NCBI GenBank assembly: GCA_015698045.1
Contig: BLAL01000087.1
Span: 558,001-622,000, forward strand
DNA from: Rhizophagus clarus
Taxonomy: Eukaryota; Glomeromycota; Glomeromycetes; Glomerales; Glomeraceae
Length of the DNA: 64,000 nucleotides
Direction: 5' to 3'
The position numbers were made by a program, and so were the translations under genes. Below, one piece after another: positions 11,441-24,696 of this stretch. The notes beneath the pieces are model-generated. The model was not told the origin of the DNA, ran no database searches, and worked only from the letters and a program-made list of their open reading frames with translations. How positions within the stretch are numbered: the stretch's first letter is position 1; every line of letters begins with the position of its first letter.

Positions 11441-14400
11441 ATAAACAAGGAGAAAGATATAAGGGAGGAGTGGATAGTGTACGATAATCTTACGATAATA
11501 AGAATTGGAAATTTGGTGCAAACATATTCGCAAGGATGAATTTATTTTTTGCAATATTGCGGGTAAAGTCCCGGTTTTTTTGCTGTATTAATAAAAATTA
11601 CTCCTTGATGAAAGTGAACCACATTATTTTGAATATTTGTATTCATTTAAACTTTGTCCTTAGGGCTGTCTACCGTCCTTTGTACAAAAAAAAAAAAATT
11701 TGATTTCATTTTGGCCTGTTTCTGTATGGAACAAGAGTTCTGTAATAACACTAAACTTGGCATTAAATATATTAAATGAGTTAAATGTATCCTATCATCA
11801 TGGAAAAGAAATTTGTTTATATATGAAAAAAATACTGGGTAATCGCAAAATTATTAGAGCATGGAGATTTAATAATATTATAACGAAATTGTTAACAAAT
11901 AAAATGCCTACATGTTTAGAGTTTTGCATATATTTCTCTTTTCAGCGAGTGTGATTATTTATAAATTGAGATTAATTCTGGATTTAGTCTGTTGATTAAT
12001 TAAACACACGTAGCTGCAATTGTATGTCTTAATCAAAACATTAGAACGCTTGCTATATTTATGGTTCAAAATATTTAACAGGTTAAATGATTTATAAATA
12101 AATACGTATTAGATATTAAGTAGTTTGACCACAAATTTTTTATTTTACATTTATTTCTGAAATTACAGAAGACATGAATTTAAAGATTCATTGAATATTC
12201 ATCCTTATCTTTGATTCTTCAATCTTAATAAAAACATAACAAAGGATTATAAATTTTCAAAATCGGATACTTAAATGTGTCTTTGCTGCATTATTTTCAA
12301 AATAATTATAAAAGAAGATATATCCTTTGCAAATAAATTAATAAATCTTGTTCTCATAATAAAATATGCACCACAAATATTAAAAAAAAACAACAAACAA
12401 AGACTTTAAAAGACATTGAAAGAAAAATATCAAGCTATTGGACTTGTTTGTACAAAATCGATTGTCTAACCTTAAATTGAATACTTTTCCCCAATAAAAT
12501 CAAACGTTATCACTTAAAATTTATAAACATAAATTTCATTCATAAGTAACAGGTAATAAATCTTATTAATATGAATTAATTAAAAAAATAAGATTAATGA
12601 ATTATTTTTTGCCATGATTTTTATAGTCAAAATAATCAAGATGAATAATAAAAATGTTTCAGAAAAATCTACACAGAAATGAACTAAATATTTTAGTTGG
12701 AATGATAGTCAGATTGTTGACACGTAATATACGTAATCAACGCCACGTTTACAAACCGACGTGTCCAATAAACGTGAGTGACCCTAAATTTGTATCACCG
12801 AAAAAAAAGAGCTGACCACAAACAAAAATTTATGATTAGAGTTAATTTATTTATTATTTACACATCTTTTTTTTTTTTGAAGAAAATTTTTTCTCTCCTT
12901 CACATTTACAAAATAAAAATATAAAATTGCCGTTTTCTAAAATTAATATCTTTCATTATTTGTATTAATACAAACAAAAAATTTCTAATAGTAACTGTTA
13001 ATACTTTAATAACGTACAATAATACTTATATCTATAACAATTTCCTCAATAAACATTTCATATTATTGAACACAAAAATGTAATTTATAATTATAGACAA
13101 TTTTCCAGTTCAAATAATAAAATTGCCATTATTTTAAAGAATATTTATTAAAGAAAAAGGAAAAATATACATAATAATATAGAACATATCAAATTAGCAA
13201 CTATGAAATATTGATTTATTGCTTTGATTCATACTGGTTTATCATAGATAGAATTAATGCAGGAATAGAAATAATTTTCTATCTTACTTAAGGTGGCTTT
13301 GCGGCATGGCATGGCACAATATTATTGGTTCTCATTAAAAGAGTAGTAGTAGATCAAAAACTACAAAATATATTATAACATTCTATGAAGAAGAATTCAT
13401 TAAGATGAAGCTTGCCACAGCCACCAGTCTAAGCCAGAAGGCTTTGATGACCTAAATAATAAATTATGATATTATTTATTTAGTAATTCATTATTTATTA
13501 TTGTCAAATGGAATAAAGCCTTGTTGTCAGAAGCCACATGCTAAGCAATATCTACTGCCTTCATTTCAGCTAAAGGTATTTGAACAATATAATATGACCA
13601 AAGAAAGGTGCTCTTTCATCTTTTATTGAATTAAATGTTGGAAACTTCAAGTTTTATTGGACTAGAATACAAATTTAATCAACAACGAATAATTGTCAAT
13701 TATAATTAAATTTAGAAATTTTTTAATTATTTGACATCCACAACCTATCAAAAAATCAAGACAAATGACATACATTCAAACAGTAGATATTGCTTATAAA
13801 TTTGTTGCAAATATAAATGAATGCTCAAATAAACTTAAGAACAATACAAAATTGAAAAACAATTCAATCTTATTTATCATAAACATGATAAAATGGTTAG
13901 ATATATTAAATAATTTCTTCTATAAAAATAGGATAATAGGAAATATAATTAAAAAAAATAATTGTTAGATTTGTAAAATTTATCACCATAAATAAGTGCT
14001 TTTACTAAATCATGTTCTACAATAACGTTTAAGACAGCTGGAAAAAAAAGACGCGACTCACAAACTTTCTTTAATACATAACGAAAACATCACCTGTCCT
14101 ACTGTACACCAACCCTCTGAAAATTTCCAGTTTTGCTCCGTGTTATCAACACATCATATTCTTAAAGTGCCACCTTTTGTGGATTAAAAGGAGAGAATGT
14201 TTAGATCCTCCAGTTATTATGATAATGTAATTAGAGAGCATAATGAAATCTGGATTATCATACAAAAAAATTATGAAGTGTGTATCTTACTATTGTCAAC
14301 TTGAAATTAGAAATGATAAAAAAGACAAATGTGGATTTTACTGACTCTATCTTAGAATGGAAAGCATCTAATTCTAAAGTTTCTTCACTTTAGAATGTAA

Positions 14401-15289
14401 ACCTCAAAAGTTTTAAAACAATCCTCCTATTAATAATCCTATTTAGTAGAATCTTAATATTATTCATATTCATAAATTAATAGAAAAACAGTAATAGAAT
14501 GGAATTAAAAATATTTTCTTATACATTCATGGAAAGGATTATAAGTGACATTAAATATAATTCATAAAAAATTCTGTAAAATTGCATTTATTTACAGAAT
14601 AATAATCTAATAAGAAACTTATTTTATATAAAGACAATAATATTGAAGTAACCTTTAATAATGCTATAGACAGACACACTGAAATTTTACAAGAAAGACT
14701 TCCAAGGGATTAATAAATATAAATATATTAACGAATTATATTTCTCATTAGCTGGATAAATTCAAATACACAAAATTGGTTAGACAACTTGAATTCTTAT
14801 ATTGGGAAAAATTTTGCCAACCTATTAGAATCAAAATAAGATAAAGAATTGTTTTAAAAATGGCGGCATTTTTTCTTAATTCTTTTTCTTAATATACTTT
14901 TGTATACATTATGCCCAAATGGACCAGTTAAATACAAACCATTCCATTATCTACTTGCATCAATATCTCTTTACTTTACTGCTGATACTTGATCATAATC
15001 TATTATAACAAAAGTTAACGAAATATATTTAGAAGAATATAAATTTTATAATAACAATTGAAAATATAGGGTCTTTTATTACACACATCGGCTTACATAT
15101 TTTCTTTATTAGGATTTTATCCAAGCTATTAAAATCATATAGGCAAGATTCAATAATAAGAACATAATTATAAATTGTAAAACCAGATTAAATTTTACAG
15201 GCAATTAAAAATTATGTTTAATAAAGCAACAAATAATTATAAAGAATTATAAAGTGTTGCGAAAAACTTGCCTAACATTAAATCCGAAT
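11441..15289. other. Gene-poor, AT-rich stretch
   Basis: No supported gene. Small open frames at 11700-11954 and 13765-13968 are low-complexity, with no recognisable motifs. A GC-richer patch at 13290-13560 contains CATGGCATGGCAC and GCCACAGCCACCAG, and may be an old repeat. 12719-12772 has an imperfect inverted repeat (GACACGTAATATACG versus CGACGTGTCC). Confidence 0.4.
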
Positions 15290-15600
15290 TAATTTCGGAG
15301 AAACGAATCTTCCTCCCACGAAGCCTAAAAAACGTGATAATAGGCTGCTGGAGGAATAAAAATTAAGGAACAGCAAACTACTATAGACTAGCTACAGTAA
15401 CAGACAATGGTGCAAATATGAAAAAAGCATGTAATAATATGTAAGTTGGTTAAAAACCCCTTATGCTATATATATACATTTCAATCAAGCAATGAATATG
15501 GATTTGATGCAGCAAAAATCTTGAATATCTATCACATTTAACAAACGTAAAACGTCATATAATAATATTCCTACAGCCCTCTTACAAAAAAAATAGCAAC
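15290..15600 (+). pseudogene. Possible remnant of a hAT-type transposase
   Basis: One short stretch at about 15383-15442 reads RLATVTDNGANMKKACNNM before a stop. TDNxANM is the signature around the second catalytic Asp of hAT transposases. The following sequence can be read, with stops, as helical hAT-like segments ending in a SPLTKK stretch. Nothing else of the protein is preserved, and no inverted repeats or target duplication were found. A chance match cannot be excluded. Confidence 0.35.
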
Positions 15601-17534
15601 CAAAAGATAATAAATTTATTTATAGCAATTACAAAAGTTAAAAAAATAATTGGAAAAAGGCTAAAAAATCCATTTTTCTTAATTTATTGACATTTTAAAC
15701 CAGTCGCTTTAATGTTAAAAACTTATTTGTAATAAAAGTAATAAATCAAAAGAATTATATTCAATAAGCATATAAATAGCTTTCTTGAAAACATAATAAT
15801 GGTGCAATGTATCTGTCTGTTATTTTATCAACATATCCCAATTATGCTAACAAGATGGAAATTTCCTCAAAATCCTTGTTTAGAAAAACCATTTTTTAAT
15901 TCTTAAGTTACACTGAATATAATTATGAAAAATTTCCAATTTTTTTGACAAAGAAACTAAGATTCAATAATAATGGTGAAGAATAACCCTATCGCCATCT
16001 TCCAAAAAGAAGTTTAAACGTAATGGTACTTGACATGCAAATGATTCTACTGTTTATACATCAAAATAATTTACTATACTAAATTACATAAAAATATCAT
16101 TAAAGGAATAGATGGTAAAACATGTTATCATTCCAAGAAACCCATATAATTAATTATAAATTATAATAATCAATTGCAAATATTCTCAGAACAATTTCGA
16201 CAGCATACAAAATTAGAAATAGTTAGTTGGATTGTCGAAATCCTAATATTTTACGACTTGCAAACAAAATGAACAAAGCATAATTTCTTATAATATTGCT
16301 TTAGCATCACTAAGTGTAAATTCCCTTCTTTATAAGTAAAAATATGTTTAATTCATAATTTTCGTATCAATAATTTAGCAGTAATATGAACTTTTGGAGA
16401 AAATATAAAAACTTAAATATGATCTATTTGACAAAAAATAAACTGAAGGCTAGTATTTATTTCATAAAGATTGCTATAAAGCATCTTTTCATATCGCATT
16501 ACAAATATATAATTTATAATAATCAGAGATAGCTATAATAAAAATTTACTTAATCAAAAGAGAAAATAAAAACTTAGTAATTGTTATACGAAAAAGATAT
16601 TATATTTTACTCTTATTTAGATAGTATATATGATTGATTATTAGTTTTAAGTTTTACCTTACAGTAACAAGATCGTAAATAATTTCAGCTCTAATGGCTA
16701 GTATTTACAGATGATGACTTCTAGATTTCTTGATTAACTATTCATAAATAAAAATAAAAACAAAAAATTAATTCTCTGACAACTTGTTAATGATTTTTAT
16801 TTATTTATTTTTTTTATGAAAAAAAAAGTAAAAACTTCTTGATTCGACAAGTGGCCAAGCCTTAACAAAACAACCTCAATGTTAATGACACTAAACATCT
16901 TTTAGTCATGCTTGCATAGACCATTCTTACATTGTTTTTTCCTTTTTTTTGACATCTTGTACCCTTCATCAATAAGTTTTCTCTTCCTTTAATTCTTTCT
17001 TAGTAATTAATTAAATCATAATAAAAGTAATATTTTAGGCAATTTTTTTCTGATGCTTTATTTTCCATCCAGTTAAGGGAATTAATTCTTTGTTGGATTG
17101 CTGCGCTAAAGTATTGTTTCATTGAAAAGAAGCAACGAAGTTATAGTTAATCAACACTATTTTTTAGCGATTATCCTATTTCAATAAGAAATTACTTTTA
17201 TAATCAAAATACTACAACTCGCAAATAGCTTATTCCGCAGTAAATATTACTCATTGATTCATATTATTGATGATGTTTAATTCGATATTAATAAATGGTA
17301 TTATTATTCATCCGAGTCTACCTTTTTTACCATCGCAAAGAAAGTGAAATAACCGTAATAATTACTCAATAATTTCGTTGTTTTGCTTATTTTTGTTTTA
17401 CAAAATTATCAAAGACGAATTAAAATAGTAATATTTCTTTCAATAAAATATTTTTTTTTTGCATAATGTGATGACAAAATTAAATCAATATAAAATTTTT
17501 ACAAAGAGGGTGGAAATGTCGTTAAACAATTGTT
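15601..17534. other. Gene-poor spacer
   Basis: Very AT-rich. A passage near 17330-17430 (TAATAATTACTCAATAAT, then a TTTTACAAAATTATC run) resembles the spacer at 30990-31060 beside the BTB genes, so it may be an old shared repeat. No gene is seen. Confidence 0.45.
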
Positions 17535-18954
17535 TTAAATCATGGTAGGTGACCTATCATGGTTATATTTTCTAACGACCCCTTGTGCTTTATATTTTTC
17601 TATTAAATTCAAATGCTGATTAGTATCCCAATCCCTATCTGGAACTTCAACTAAAATATCATCAATAATGGTTTTTAATAACATAGGATGTCGATTATTT
17701 TAAAGATATCAATTGAGGAGGCCAAAGAAAACAAAATTTAAAATTAAATAAACTAGTAGGTGATGATTTAGTTAAAACTTCAAATAAATAATTCCAATTA
17801 AATCTATTATTATTAATTATAATATATAATTTACTTAAATATTGGCAATTAATTAATAAATTTTCTAATTCGAAAATATTATTATTTCTAATCAATAATT
17901 TAAGGTATTCGAGGTTTGGACAATTTTCATAAATAGCTTGAATAATGCTTTTATTATTAATCTCATCATGCATGATGTAATCAATTTTTATTTTAGTTAG
18001 ATGTCCTCTCGTATTTTTAATTAAATCTGTCAAAACTTTAACTGGTACACTTCTAACCTTTAAAACTTGTAAGAATGGTAGAGTTATGTTGTCAAAACAA
18101 TTCCACGACATCATATTGTTACAGTTAACACCCAGTTCTAACCTACTTAAATTTACAAAATACGAAATAATTTTTGGATAAGGTGGTCTAGTTGAATTAA
18201 AATATTGTATAGAATTTGCATGCTTAATTAATGAACCTTCAAGTATTTTATAAAATGGTTCATCATATTTATAGCCATTAGCTATAAAACGAATATTATA
18301 TAATCTTTTTATAGCTTTGATTAATTTAACAATTTCATAATTATTATTATTCATATCGATATTAAGTTCCAATTCTTTAACCGAATTGCATATTTCTATT
18401 AATCCAATCAAAACTTCATCATTAATTCTTGTACTGCAACTGAGAAATTCAAGTTTTGAAAAGCAAAGTTTGGCTCCAGGAATATGATGTATTTGATAAT
18501 TAAATTGATAAGGTATATAAAGGTGTGTAAATCTCGTATTTTCGTTGATAAAAAGGTTAAATATTTCTTTCCTAACAATTGAAAACGCGGATTTTTTAAT
18601 ATCAAAAGCAATATTTTGGATAATTATATTCAAACTATTTAAATCTAAATGTCTAAAGAATCTAATATAGTTAAACAAAGGTTTTTCATGATGACTTATA
18701 AAGAAATCAACACCTTGTCTCTTTAAATTATCTCTTGATTCATCTGATAAATGTGAGATTATTACTTTCGATATATTCAAAAGTACTTTTCTTTTATTCA
18801 AGTTTATCCGACTCCAAGGTTCTTTCCACAAAATTGGTATAATTGTTTTACACCAAGTTTTATCAACTGTCAGGCACGAATAAAGGATTCTTTTATCATC
18901 TTGTAATCCTTTGAATAACAAATAAATAATGTCATTATTTAATTTGAACAGCAT
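17535..18954 (-). pseudogene. F-box/LRR-type protein gene, frame broken near the C-terminus
   Basis: Reading leftward from the ATG at 18954, the frame is open for 419 residues to a stop at 17695-17697. The N-terminus (LNNDIIYLLFKGLQDDKRIL, then SCLTVDKTWCKTIIPILWK) is the F-box form common in Glomeromycotina. The rest is Leu/Ile/Asn-rich with LRR-like segments (LEFLSCSTRIND, CPNLEYLKLL). Beyond the stop, another frame continues the family tail: NNRHPMLLKTIIDDILVEV, then DRDWDTNQHLNLIEKYKAQG, ending at 17535. A small deletion or frameshift near 17697 therefore removes about 55 residues. It may still make a truncated SCF substrate adaptor, or it may be an assembly error. Confidence 0.7.
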
Positions 18955-19548
18955 TTTTATTTTAAATACAAAAACTGCTTAAAGTTCGCATAAATGGTCG
19001 ATTAAGCGAAACAATATTTATATGATATGTATTGTCATAATGACCAAATGATGATTAATGTTACACATAAAAGGTAATAAAAAAATCCTTAGATTGGTTT
19101 TTCTACTACATTATAAGCAAGAACATGACTCAATACTTTAAAGAATTGGTCAAGGTTAGTAATTAAAAATAAAAGGGATGAGAATAAGTCATTTCGTTCT
19201 CTTATGGCAATAAAAATAAATGATATATATATATGTAATATATTTGAAGTTAATATTATATCTAACAAATATAATCTATTATTAGAAATTTCGAGCTGTG
19301 TTTAGATGATTATAGCTAATTTAATGATATTTTTGGTCATGTTATTTGTTATTCCAATTTTCATTTCTATTGTTATCTAAATAGTTAAACATCTATGTGG
19401 CGAATTTACAGTTAGAATTTTATGAAAGAATGTTTAGTAGTTCTTTAATGATACTAAGTCGTATATATAATTAATTATATTGAACGCTTGTCTTCCTAAA
19501 GAATCAGTAGAGTTTTTGCATAAGAATCGAATTAATATTACACGTCCA
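18955..19548. other. Upstream region of the F-box gene
   Basis: AT-rich spacer, presumably holding the F-box gene promoter. No recognisable motif beyond simple TA-rich runs near 19230. Confidence 0.4.
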
Positions 19549-19558
19549 ACTCAGAAAT

Positions 19559-19781
19559 AGGGATTGGAATCGATTAATCGAAAATCGACAAAACATAGTA
19601 AAATCGATTCCGAGAATCGATTCTGAAAAATTTTTTACATATTAGCCGACCTGATTCCAGAGTGATTTCCAATACAGGCCAAGTACTGATTGGTTTTGCT
19701 ATAATTAGAAACCGATTCGAACTCAAGCTGATCATCTATAAAAAAAATACTGAAAAGATTCGATTTTCGATTCCAATCCCT
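19559..19781. mobile_element. 223-bp MITE with 10-bp target duplication
   Basis: Terminal inverted repeats start AGGGATTGGAATCGA and end TCGATTCCAATCCCT. The flanks carry the identical 10-mer ACTCAGAAAT at 19549-19558 and 19782-19791. A 9-11-bp duplication points to a Mutator-like parent. The interior has more ATTCGATT/AATCGATT motifs and no coding capacity. Confidence 0.8.
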
Positions 19782-19791
19782 ACTCAGAAAT

Positions 19792-20379
19792 AGCCATTGT
19801 TTATGCATAATTTGCAAAGTTATCAAAAAAAAAAAGTAGGGGAACAATCGGGTGGAGTTCAGTAACCTTAATTGGTCCCCTACTTATATATTATTGTAAA
19901 GGATAGAGTACCCTGAAAATTCATTGATTGTATGCGACTGCAATTTCTCTCTCTCTCACTCTTTTTAATAGGGTAAAAAATCAATTGTCAGTAAAAGATT
20001 TATTGCAGCTATTGATGGTATTGGGGCAACGCTTATGATGATAGCCCATAAAGAAGTAAATTTTTTTTTTTTTTTTTGCTGGAAATTAACGTTATTATAC
20101 TATCATTTTTATTTTTTAAAAGAATGCAAAATGTAATTTAAGACAATAATAATAATGGATATATCAATAGACATTAGTAGCCGCGTAATATTAAGTAATT
20201 TAATCTTTTTTTTCGAAATGATCTTGAGATCCTTGTATCATATTTATTATATAATAAAGAAGATATGAAAAATCTGAAAATCAATTCTCAATTAAATTAA
20301 ACTTTACATAAAATTTGTGTATCAGTTATAAATTCAATAATATCAACGAATAATAATTATTTTATTTATTTTTTACACA
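19792..20379. other. Spacer with a short hairpin and a stray coding-like fragment
   Basis: A short inverted repeat (AGTAGGGGA at 19835 versus TCCCCTACT at about 19875) could be a tiny MITE end. From 19970 to 20056 a frame reads GKKSIVSKRFIAAIDGIGA and continues to HKEVNF before a T run. It looks protein-like but I cannot assign it. Confidence 0.3.
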
Positions 20380-21440
20380 TTATAAATGTAATATAAATTT
20401 TATCAAGTGATTTATATAATCTTACGTATAATTTAAATTAAGTAAATTTTAAAAATTATAAAATATAATGTAAATTCTATTAATCCTAACCAACCCTAAC
20501 TGTTTTAATGTATATAAGTTATAAATTACAGGTTTGTTAATAAGATTATCCTAACTCTTCTTTTTTATAGCCGATTATCTAAAAAATAGAATACGAAAAA
20601 ATGTTAGTAGATATTTCCATATCAAACGATGTACTCTGCCGATCCTATAATCCTGGCCAGAAATTATAGTGGTCGTACTTATCATTCGAACAAGGTTAAG
20701 GAACCCCCCCTCCTACTAGTAGTAATCTCTGGGCGCTATGCTACCCCTGTCCTCAGAATCTCGATTCGCAGGGGATGGGGTATTTACACAGATCTAAGAC
20801 CAAACATGGAAAGGCATACTAAGTAAGATCAGCTATAAAAACATCTGAAACTTACCGAAGTCGTATTTTATCTTTAATACTTTTGAATTTAATACTTTGA
20901 ATCAACTATTGTGTATCGGCCTTGATTTTTTTTTTGATAAAAAAATTTTGAAAAAATAAACCAAAAATAGAGAACTTATATACTTTATGAAAAATATGTG
21001 ACTCAAAAATTATGAAAATTATGCACAATGATGCATAATCCAAAACTATTACTCTAATTTGAAACTATGACTCAGACTCAAACTCTTTTTATTTCAATAA
21101 TACAAAAATTTACAATATATGTATCTATAATGATACATCAATATTATAATTATGGAGTCATCAAATAAGAATCTAGCCATTTCCACATGAATCATAATAA
21201 AATGAAGTTATATAATATGTTATAATTGAGATATTTTGCATCATAGCAATCAAATGCTACATATGACGCGATATGGCGCGCCGATATAGAAACTATGACT
21301 CTAATTTGAAACTATGACTCAGACTTAACTCTTTTTATGAATATTGAGTTAAATGATACAAAAAATATATAAATTAATCATTAATCATAAAAAGTCAGAG
21401 TTATATGATATGTTAATTGTGTTGCATCACAATAATCGAC
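20380..21440 (+). repeat. Dispersed repeat family R1, copy A
   Basis: Shares its whole order with 44390-45960 (copy B): an AT-rich leader (TATAATTTAAATTAAGTAAA), a GC-richer core at 20620-20860, then short repeats of GAAACTATGACTCAGACT. The core holds a 65-codon frame at 20629-20826 (MYSADPIILARNYSGRTYHS, ending PNMERHTK), of which the first third also survives in copy C. I do not know whether the core is a coding relic or an RNA-derived sequence. No inverted repeats were found at the ends. Confidence 0.7.
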
Positions 21441-21479
21441 ACAATATTACAGTCAATTTTTGATATACTGTATTTTTCA

Positions 21480-21925
21480 TATGTTGTTATAAGGTTGCAA
21501 TACTACATTATTTAAGTTTCATTATTAGTGCCAAAGAACGCTTTCTGTGTTTCATTATTAAGAAGCCAAAAATCGTGCAATGTGTACCTTGTGATTTATA
21601 CTTTACAATATGATGTTGCAAATTATCCCCTTTGAAGATATACTGAAAGGCAATTTTCAGGTCTATTTATAGTACTAAATAAATTTAAGGTATGACGTTT
21701 ATGCACATTGTTTTCATTGACATATTCGAAACTATCATTACAAATGTTGTCACGAAATTCAAGAATATTCCAACCTGTATATGGTGAACATCAATTAAGA
21801 GTTATGGGATCAGCAGGCTAATATTCGTATTTGAAAGATTGTTGAATACATTAAAAAAAATCATGACAATAAATTTGCGGAATATGATAAGTGATACGAT
21901 TTACGAATTTTGCTCTCAAACCTTT
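21480..21925 (+). repeat. Dispersed repeat R2, copy 1
   Basis: Matches 55455-55855 in order: AAAAATCGTGCAATGT, GATGTTGCAAATTAT, GACATATTCGAAA, AATTCAAGAATATTCC followed by AACCTGTATATG, and GATACGATTTAC. No coding frame spans it. It directly follows R1 copy A, whereas the other copy stands alone, so the two repeats are probably independent. Confidence 0.7.
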
Positions 21926-22934
21926 CAATTAAATTTGAATGTACTTTATTTTTGTTAGATATTCGATTATTATAATAAAAAATTCTTTTTTTTTTCTTGA
22001 TTTAAATCAGCGCAGAATCAATGAACCGGATGGTACCACCATTAAGTATTGTTTGTTAGGCTTTGCATTCTATTATTTTCGTCAAATATTTTATCATATT
22101 ATTCAAATTTTTTCCTTAATTTAAATATGCGCGGGTTTAATGGATTGGATGGTGCCACCATAGATTATCCGCATGGGTTATACTAATTTCGCCCCTACTT
22201 ATATTGGCTGGTGAACTGAGTCCGATTGGAATTTTTTTGATTTGTAATCATTTGTAATCATCTGGACCCATGTCTTCTACCATCATTACATGGAATCAGA
22301 GCTATTCTACAGCGGATCCAATGGGAACTGGGTGAAAATTAGTGTAATCATCGGCAATTATTGTTTGTTGGACTTTGATGTTTTGCTTTCTATTATTTTT
22401 GTCAAATATTTGATTATTAATCAAATTTTATTTTTTAATTTGAATAGGCACAGATTTAATGGATCGAATAGTGTCACCACTCACCATAGACTATCGGCAA
22501 ATTTCATGTTGATTACTAATATACATAACATCTGATTATTTTAGTTAGGTTGAAGAATATAGCTATTCTTTTCTCATTACGGACTTTTTAATAACAGATC
22601 ACGAGGATTTAAAGTCGTGATGAGGAAATAGTTCTCTGCCCATACTCTAATTTAGGTAGGATTATTATAATTGTAATAGTATTATGCATTGGTTGTAACA
22701 ACATGGTACCCGCAATATAGTAGCGAGCCACAGCTAGTAAGCTAAGTAACATTTTAGCAAGAGGTCCCCTGCTCCCATGTTCAACAAATATATTTTTAAT
22801 TCCAAATTATATAATCAAAAAGATCGACAACGCCAAAGCACGCTAACACCTGCTGTAGTACAATACAAATAATGAACGTGCAAAAGTATAAAAATCCAAA
22901 ATTTTTTTAAATTCTACAAAACAAATAAAAAAAG
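21926..22934. other. Degenerate repeat region upstream of a BTB pseudogene
   Basis: Segments near 22010, 22125 and 22450 share TTAATGGAT followed by GGATGGTGCCACCAT-like text, and two share AAGTATTGTTTGTTAGGCTTTG-like text. These are old partial duplications. Small frames at 21939 and 22290 fall in these repeats and are not called. Confidence 0.45.
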
Positions 22935-24156
22935 ATGTCTCTTGAATGTTGGAAAGAAGTTATCAATAATTACGAGAAATTGCTTGAATATGAAAATGGT
23001 CATGACGTTATTATTTGCGCCGGTGGAAATGGGGAAATTCGTGCACATTCGGTAGTTTTAAGTATCAGGTCTTAATATTTTCGTACAGAATTATCTAGAG
23101 TAAATGTTGAAAAAAGGAATGGAAAAACCATTTTAAAAGACCTGATATTCCTTCTAGATTATTTAAAATGATTTTAAAGTAAATATTGAGTTATTAAGTC
23201 AAATCACCTTAATTTTTGAAATTTGAAAAATTTTATGTACTTTTCTCTTTGGTATTAATTTATCTAATTGTCTTTAACATTTATATAATTCTCTCCATAT
23301 TATTCAGATTTATTTATTGTGGAAGGATTAATTTAAACGTACTAGAAGGAACTGATCAACTGAATTATTAAAGCTCTTGATGGCTGTAGATGATCTTAAT
23401 TTTCGCCCTTTATTCCTTCAAGTTGAAGATTATTTAATTCAAAATAAGTCAGCTTTCTTGCGTCAAAATGCTGTTCACCTTTTGAAACAATTTATCAACA
23501 TGAATCATTCACAAATTTAAGGAATTCTTGTCTCGAAAATGTTTATAAAGAACCTAAAATTTTTTTTGAAACTGATAAATTTATTAACTTAAAAGCGCCG
23601 TTGGTGGAATTGTTATTTAGATGAAATGATTTAATTTTGGAAGAAATTGTCGTCTGGAATAGTTTATTGAAATGGGACCTTGCACAAAATTCTTCTATAT
23701 CACAAGACAGCTAATAGTGATGGTAATACGGCAGCAGCTTTTCATTCTAAATGTGACAAAAAAGCAGCTACTATAATCATAATAAAAATTAAATATTTAG
23801 AACATATAATTGGAGGATATATTTCACAATATTGGGAGTCAGGCAATGGCTTTTTTAAACCTGCGAACGATAGCTTTTTATTTTCATTTATAGATAGAAA
23901 TAACCTTCAAACTATAGAAGTAGGTTATATTAAAGAAGATCAATATCAAAATGCTATATATTGTGATCGAAATTGGGGACCAGTTTTTGGTAGTCATGAT
24001 TTATTTCAATTTACTTGTTACGAAATTGATTCTTGGGGAACCAAAAATCCGTGTTCTTATTTTGAAATTGATATGCCAGAAAATTATAGTTTAAATAGTG
24101 GTTCTAAGTGTTTTAATGCAGAGGATTATGAAGTATTCCAAGTTGTTGGAAAATGA
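22935..24156 (+). pseudogene. BTB-BACK-TLDc pseudogene
   Basis: It starts at ATG 22935 with MSLECWKEVINNYEKLLE and DVIICAGGNGEIRAHS, then hits a TAA at about 23073. The usual exon junction and an intron of normal size are still visible near 23180-23309. Exon 2 begins RFIYCGRINL and then loses frame. BACK pieces (LLKLLMAVDDLNF-like, NKFINLKAPL-like) are scattered across frames. About 80 residues between BACK and TLDc are deleted at about 23705. The TLDc end from ANSDGNTAAAFHSKC to YEVFQVVGK is open to 24156. It is oriented toward, and convergent with, BTB gene 3. Confidence 0.85.
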
Positions 24157-24696
24157 TGCATAGTTTATTAGAATAGTTATATATTACTGAAATTTTAACT
24201 TTTCTTATTATAACAAATATCAACCTAACACAATAAATTCGGCGTTAATATAATAAAATGTTATTTCACTATATCTCCGTATTGCGGCACTCAAATATAT
24301 TTTCTTTATACATTTGTTGCTGCCCATAACCTTAATCGGATGTACTAACTTAGTTTTGTTATCTTGTTTATGATAAATAAATTAATAGCAAACTCTCCAT
24401 TTAAACATTTCTCAATCTCACAATAATTTTAACATACAGTACAATTAAAATCACCACCAATAACTGAAATTATGATATTTTGTTATAGATAATAAATAAT
24501 AAATTTTGAAATAAAAATTTAGAATTATTTAAATGAAATAAATTTATTGCAAATCATTCAGCAAATATCGCGTGAATAGAGAAAATTATTTATAAAATAA
24601 TATAAATATAAGCATGATATATTCTTCATTTAACATACGACAATTTAATTTTTTTAAAAAAAAAATTCATAAATAGGAAATTAAATGCTAACTTAG
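24157..24696. other. Spacer between convergent BTB copies
   Basis: About 540 bp of AT-rich sequence between the 3' ends of the forward pseudogene and reverse gene 3. No structure seen. Confidence 0.5.

Noticed and set aside
11700-11954. 84-codon forward frame
   Set aside because: Low-complexity AT-rich composition and no homologous pattern.
20640-20730. tRNA-derived SINE (a GTTCGAAT string on the reverse strand)
   Set aside because: A box-A-like string occurs on the wrong side of the box-B-like string, and no tRNA fold was found.
20629-20826. 65-codon frame as a real gene
   Set aside because: Repeated in three dispersed copies with no start context or domain. Treated as part of repeat R1 and raised as a question instead.
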